A program made the translations under genes and the position numbers. Below are positions 60,347-64,000 of a DNA stretch of 64,000 nt, piece after piece. The stretch is from JAICIG01 sp035532215 (GTDB lineage: Bacteria > Planctomycetota > Planctomycetia > Pirellulales > JAICIG01), in the NCBI GenBank assembly GCA_035532215.1, contig DATKRK010000083.1:15579-79578 (forward strand). The letters are read 5' to 3'. The notes below the pieces were generated by a model. The model saw nothing but the letters and a program-made list of their open reading frames with translations. It made no database searches and was not told the origin of the DNA. Positions within the stretch are counted from its first letter, which is position 1. Each line of letters begins with the position of its first letter.

Positions 60347-61483
60347 CTAATCGACCGCCTGTTCCCGATGCGGCTTGCCCGCCTTGTAGGCTTCGAGCAC
60401 CTCTTCGGACCGCTGCCTGTGCTCGGCCGGCGCCATCGACAACGCTAGTTCTCCGTGCTTGACGGCGTTGTCGAAATCGCCCGTCTCGGCGCAGGCGGCG
60501 GCCAGCGTGTGCAGGAAGCGCCAATCGCACCAGCCGCTCAACTCGCAGGCTCTCGTTGCCGACTCAGCGGCGCGTTTGCCGTCGCGGCGCGTTTCGTCAC
60601 GGCACGTGGCGAACAGCCAAGCGAGATTGTTGTGGGCAATCGGGTCATCCGGGGCGAGGCGAATGGCCTCGTCGTAGTCGGCGATCGCCTGGTCGTGGTG
60701 CTGCTTCTTTTGCCAGGCGAGCCCGCGAGTGCGGTAAGCGACGGCGCTCTGCGGGTCGAGCCGGATGGCTTCGCTGCAATCGGCAAGGGCCTTGTCGAAG
60801 TCCTGCTTGGCGCACCAGGCGAGGCCGCGGTTGTGATAGGTCAAGGCGTGCTTGGGGTCGAGCCGCAGGGCTGCGTCGTAGTCGGCAAGCGCCCTGTCGT
60901 AATCCTGTTTGGCGTGCCAGGCGCTGCCGCGCGTACGGTAGGCCAAGGCGTACTTGGGATCGAGGCGAAGGGCCTCGCCATAGTCGGCAATCGCCTTGTC
61001 GTGGTGCTGCTTCTTTTGCCAGGCGAGGCCGCGATTGTAGTAGGCCAGGGCGAGCTTGGGGTCGAGCCGCAGGGCTGCATCGTAGTCGGCGATGGCGGCG
61101 TCGTATTCGCCGTTCGCATGCCGCACGATTCCGCGGCAGGCATAAGCCGACGCGGCCTTATGAGGAACTGCGATTTGCTGCGTGAAGTGTTCGACCGCCT
61201 GGCTGTAGGGAACGACGTTGCCGGCCTCGACCCATCCGCTGACCCGACCGGACTCCAACCACAGCCAGTCGCCCTTCACCTGCGCGACCCGGTAGATCCG
61301 AAAGGCCGTGCCGTCATCGACGACTTCTTTGCCGACCTTCAACGGTTTGGCGTACCTCGTGATGACCTGCTCGCCGACAGACGCCGACGACGATCGAGTC
61401 CGCGAAACCGGCCTGCCCCGGCCGTGCAGTTGGGCCTGGACAAGCGAGGGAAAGATTGCCACAAGGATCAAGGCGACGCGCAT
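60347..61483 (-). CDS. Secreted TPR protein with an SH3-like N-terminal domain
   Basis: A 378-residue protein with a signal peptide (MRVALILVAIFPSLVQAQ). Residues 45-110 resemble a bacterial SH3 domain (VITRYAKPLKV..., VKGDWLWLESGRVSGWV). At least seven TPR units follow, nearly identical in sequence (AYYNRGLAWQKKQHHDKAIADY, AYRTRGSAWHAKQDYDRALADY and so on), so recent internal duplication is likely. TPRs mediate protein-protein contacts. I chose ATG 61483: a GAGGT site lies 9 bases upstream and the longer frame is not coding-like. Probably periplasmic. Confidence 0.85.
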   Translation of the reverse strand: MRVALILVAIFPSLVQAQLHGRGRPVSRTRSSSASVGEQVITRYAKPLKVGKEVVDDGTAFRIYRVAQVKGDWLWLESGRVSGWVEAGNVVPYSQAVEHFTQQIAVPHKAASAYACRGIVRHANGEYDAAIADYDAALRLDPKLALAYYNRGLAWQKKQHHDKAIADYGEALRLDPKYALAYRTRGSAWHAKQDYDRALADYDAALRLDPKHALTYHNRGLAWCAKQDFDKALADCSEAIRLDPQSAVAYRTRGLAWQKKQHHDQAIADYDEAIRLAPDDPIAHNNLAWLFATCRDETRRDGKRAAESATRACELSGWCDWRFLHTLAAACAETGDFDNAVKHGELALSMAPAEHRQRSEEVLEAYKAGKPHREQAVD

Positions 61484-62108
61484 GACGAAACCTCGGGTTG
61501 GAATAGGGCCCGCATCTCGACGGCTTTCGACATCCGCCTGGCGAAAAAACATTGGCGACCGCTGGCATGCAACCCCTGTGCCTGGAACCCGAGTGCTGCG
61601 GATTACTTCGGATAACCGAAGGCATTTTGCCGCTCCCAGCGGCGTCAGGGCCTCGCCTATTGCCGATCCGTCGCGCAGTGCCGCCCAATCGTAAGGCAGC
61701 GGCGGCGGCATTGCTGCGCGGAGCATCGATTGGCGGCGCGGAGTCGCGCCTGTTGAATCCGAACTTGGCGGACATTCTTTCTCTGCGGAAGGCCGCGCCC
61801 GTCTGCCGATACCGCATAATGAACGAGGGTCGAGCACTGTCGGATTTGCACGCTGTTCATCGCGCGAGATCGTGAAGCGATCTCCAGCGCTCGACCGTGT
61901 CGCCACACGGCTTGGCGGTTATGCGCCAAGTCGTGATTGGAGAAACCGCACGGATGGGCCCCTCCTCGGTCCCGTCCGGTCGGTTGTGGTGCTTCTTCGC
62001 GTAATGCGTGAGTGAAGTCCGCCCGCGTCGGCCGCGATCGGCCATCTGGCGTCAACGCCGACGACACGGGAAATCACGCATTCCGATCGTCGTAGAAGGA
62101 CCTCGCTC
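61484..62108. other. Gene-free stretch with a dispersed repeat
   Basis: Includes 61607-61720, related to 57577-57715 (see finding). On the minus strand it could encode a LPYDWAALRDGSA peptide that resembles one from the other copy. No supported gene; contains the divergent promoters of the TPR and outer-membrane genes. Confidence 0.55.
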
Positions 62109-63863
62109 ATGTTCTCGAAAACTCTGTTCCTGGGCCTGCTCGCGGGCTGGTTGGCGTTTTGCGAAAGCTCGACTCAAGCGCAGCCTCGCCCGACGAATAA
62201 AGGCCCAGACCGCGCGTCGCGCTCTTCGAGACGCGTGCCAGGCCGCCAAGCCGCTTCGCCGACCAAGGCCCAAGCCGCTTCGGCGGTAAAACAAGCTCCG
62301 GAATCCGAGCCCGCGATGGGAGAACCCGTGACCGAAGGTCCGGCGATGCCCATCGAGCCGGAGCAGATGATGGGCCAAGAGCCGGCGAGCGAAGTCGAAT
62401 CTGCCGATTGGACGAAAAACTCGAATGCGCGGATTTTCCCGCGGCTAGGCAACTTTTTCATCCTGCCCAGAGGTCCGGGCTACTATTCGCTGATGGACCA
62501 GGTGCATGGCATCCGCCGCGAAGCCCCGCCCCAGTCGGCCTACCCGGCATTCGCCATTATGTCGCCGGGGTTCTTCGACGCCGACTTTCGCTATCTCGAC
62601 AAAAAGGACGACAAAGACAAGCAGTGGTTCGAGCGGCTCAAGCGGATCCGTCTCGGCGAGAATTTCATGTTCTCGACCGGCGGCGAAACGTGGTACCGCT
62701 ACAACGACTTGAACAACCTGACGCCCGGCTCCAATACCTACGGCCTCACGAAAGTCCGCACTTACGGCGACCTGTGGTATCGCGACCAATTTCGGGTCTA
62801 CGCGGAGTTCATCGACGCCGACCGCGGGGGAGGGACTCAGCCGCCGGCGCCGACCGACATCGATCGCGCCGACTTCCTCAACTTGTTCGTCGACGTCAAA
62901 GTGGCGGATATCGCCGAACATCCGGTGTATGTCCGGGGCGGCCGGCAAGAAGTTCTGCTCGGCTCGCAACGGCTCGTCTCCAACCTGGCCTGGGCGAACA
63001 TGCGGCGCAATTTCGACGGCGTGCGCGGGTTTCGGCAAGGGGACAAATTCGACGTCGACCTGTTCTGGCTCGAGCCCGTGATCCCCAACGCCACTCAGTT
63101 CGACAAGTCGGATCACAATCAGCAGCTTGCCGGCTCCTGGTTCACCTATCGCAAGAAAAAGGGCCATTTTCTCGATTTCTACTACCTCTATTACAACAAC
63201 TCGAACACCGTCGTGCGGCAAGGGATCGTGTCGGATCCAACGCGGGTCAACACGTTCGGCACGCGATACGCCGGCGACCGCAACAATTACCTCTGGGATT
63301 TCGAGTACGCGCTACAACTCGGTCAGCGTGGGAGCCATGATCTAGTTGCGGGCATGGCGACGACCGGCCTCGGTTATCACCTGGCCAAACGCCGGTGGAA
63401 CCCGACGCTCTGGTTGTACTACGACTTCGCCAGCGGCAGTGCAAACCCGAACGCGGGCCGCTACGCGACCTTCAATCAGCTCTTTCCGTTCGGCCACTAT
63501 TATTTGGGCTGGGCCGATGCGGTGGGCCGGCAGAACATTCAGGATGTCAATCTGCACCTGGGGATCTATCCCGTGCCCTGGACCACCCTCTGGCTACAGT
63601 ACCACCATTTCTGGCTGAACCAGCCGCGCGACGCGTTGTATAACGCGGCTGGCGCGGCCGTGCGGCGCGATCCGAGCGGGGCGGCGGGGACGAACGTGGG
63701 CGACGAAATCGATTTGGTGGCCAATTTTCACGTCAACGCCCAATCCGACTTCATGGTCGTCTACGCCCAACTGTTCGGCGGGGGATTCTTGCAAGCCACT
63801 TCCAGCCCCAGCAAGTCGTCGTCGCAGGAGGCGGTCTATGCCATGTACAACTTCCGCTGGTAG
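62109..63863 (+). CDS. Alginate-export-family outer-membrane protein
   Basis: A 584-residue protein with a signal peptide (LFLGLLAGWLAFCESSTQAQ), a Pro/Ala/Glu-rich linker to about 100, and a beta-barrel of alternating aromatic strands ending YAMYNFRW, a typical outer-membrane C-terminus. LGENFMFSTGGETWYRYND, VRTYGDLWYRDQFRVYAEFI and YVRGGRQEVLLGSQRLV are hallmarks of the alginate_exp (PF13372) porins. It could pass small solutes; nitrate is a guess given the region. AGAAGGA site at about 62094. Confidence 0.88.
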   Translation: MFSKTLFLGLLAGWLAFCESSTQAQPRPTNKGPDRASRSSRRVPGRQAASPTKAQAASAVKQAPESEPAMGEPVTEGPAMPIEPEQMMGQEPASEVESADWTKNSNARIFPRLGNFFILPRGPGYYSLMDQVHGIRREAPPQSAYPAFAIMSPGFFDADFRYLDKKDDKDKQWFERLKRIRLGENFMFSTGGETWYRYNDLNNLTPGSNTYGLTKVRTYGDLWYRDQFRVYAEFIDADRGGGTQPPAPTDIDRADFLNLFVDVKVADIAEHPVYVRGGRQEVLLGSQRLVSNLAWANMRRNFDGVRGFRQGDKFDVDLFWLEPVIPNATQFDKSDHNQQLAGSWFTYRKKKGHFLDFYYLYYNNSNTVVRQGIVSDPTRVNTFGTRYAGDRNNYLWDFEYALQLGQRGSHDLVAGMATTGLGYHLAKRRWNPTLWLYYDFASGSANPNAGRYATFNQLFPFGHYYLGWADAVGRQNIQDVNLHLGIYPVPWTTLWLQYHHFWLNQPRDALYNAAGAAVRRDPSGAAGTNVGDEIDLVANFHVNAQSDFMVVYAQLFGGGFLQATSSPSKSSSQEAVYAMYNFRW

Positions 63864-63965
63864 ACAAAATGGTTGGACCAGTCGCCTGCGTCTGGCGCGG
63901 ATTACCTTTGAAATCAGGGGGTAATCCTTTTTCTCAGGCAGTGCCGCAACGAGAGGACTGGTCCA
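63864..63965 (+). other. Structured leader ahead of an IS110-like transposase start
   Basis: TTGGACCAGT (63873-63882) pairs with ACTGGTCCAA (63957-63966), and inside it GGATTACC (63899-63906) pairs with GGTAATCC (63920-63927). The outer arm ends at the ATG of the transposase. IS110-group elements encode a bridge RNA upstream of the transposase, so this may be the bridge RNA or its promoter end; alternatively an IS end or mRNA leader. Confidence 0.4.
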
Positions 63966-64000
63966 ATGAAAACAAGTTTACGTTACCTCGGTTTGGACGT
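63966..64000 (+). CDS. Start of a probable IS110-family transposase, cut by the window
   Basis: Eleven codons are visible: MKTSLRYLGLD then V. YLGLDV followed by HK is the typical IS110-family start (RuvC-like DEDD motif Asp). Only these residues can be seen, so the family call is provisional. The start codon lies on the inner edge of an inverted repeat. Confidence 0.5.
   Translation, partial: MKTSLRYLGLD

Noticed and set aside
1..64000. tRNA genes, rRNA genes and CRISPR arrays
   Set aside because: No cloverleaf-like pattern, rRNA signature or regularly spaced repeats were seen.

Overview
The window is GC-rich bacterial DNA that reads as a member of the Planctomycetota, most likely a Pirellulales-type genome. 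The evidence is the family content: DUF1549/DUF1553, DUF1501, DUF1552 and DUF1592-type cytochrome proteins, a secreted PQQ-propeller/LamG giant, DUF2007 zinc-ribbon proteins and many TPR proteins. No tRNA, rRNA or CRISPR array was seen. Coding density is high, but several stretches hold decayed genes and small repeats.

Layout. 1-7.8 kb: a 5'-truncated TPR/metallopeptidase gene, a MazG-like gene, a large membrane protein and an ABC ATPase, all tightly overlapped, then two paralogous DUF2007 proteins. 7.8-11 kb: a PEP-hydrolase-family enzyme on the minus strand, a NodT-type outer-membrane efflux lipoprotein and a peptidase remnant. 11.1-19.4 kb: a complete high-affinity potassium uptake operon (a micro-ORF, then kdpF-A-B-C-D-E) behind a leader with two inverted repeats. 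19.4-22.9 kb: a B12-dependent-type radical SAM protein, a fatty acid desaturase and a decayed copy of the desaturase tail. 22.9-27.3 kb: an oxyanion (molybdate/tungstate-type) ABC transporter with a tandem-duplicated binding protein, followed by MoaD-like and ThiF/MoeB-like genes. 27.4-34.3 kb: two toxin-antitoxin-like pairs (one toxin frameshifted) around a 1308-residue secreted propeller protein, then a secreted protein that has absorbed a palindromic element in frame. 34.5-48.5 kb: a C45 acyltransferase-like hydrolase and two sets of planctomycete secreted cytochrome/sulfatase-like genes, separated by a gene graveyard with two inverted-repeat elements. 48.6-60 kb: a transposase fragment, then a nitrate assimilation operon on the minus strand (MFS transporter, four-module nitrite reductase, DmsB-DmsC fusion, NasA-type nitrate reductase) with a divergent histidine kinase/response regulator pair. 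60-64 kb: a TPR protein, an alginate-export-type outer-membrane protein and the first codons of a probable IS110-family transposase.

How the parts may work together. The molybdate-type importer and MoaD/ThiF genes could support the molybdopterin nitrate reductase 25 kb away; this is inference. The nitrate operon looks self-contained: uptake, reduction of nitrate by a molybdoenzyme wired to a membrane quinol subunit, and reduction of nitrite by a siroheme enzyme carrying its own rubredoxin-like, Rieske and flavin reductase modules. The neighbouring kinase has an extracytoplasmic segment like that of PilJ/NarX sensors and may be its regulator.

The most unusual signals are the nitrite reductase fusion, the DmsB-DmsC fusion paired with an assimilatory-type enzyme, the GGGGACATTCTACTTTTT palindromic elements (one in frame inside a gene with a 12-bp duplicated flank), other palindromes inside coding regions, and a structured leader ahead of the IS110-like start that could be a bridge RNA.
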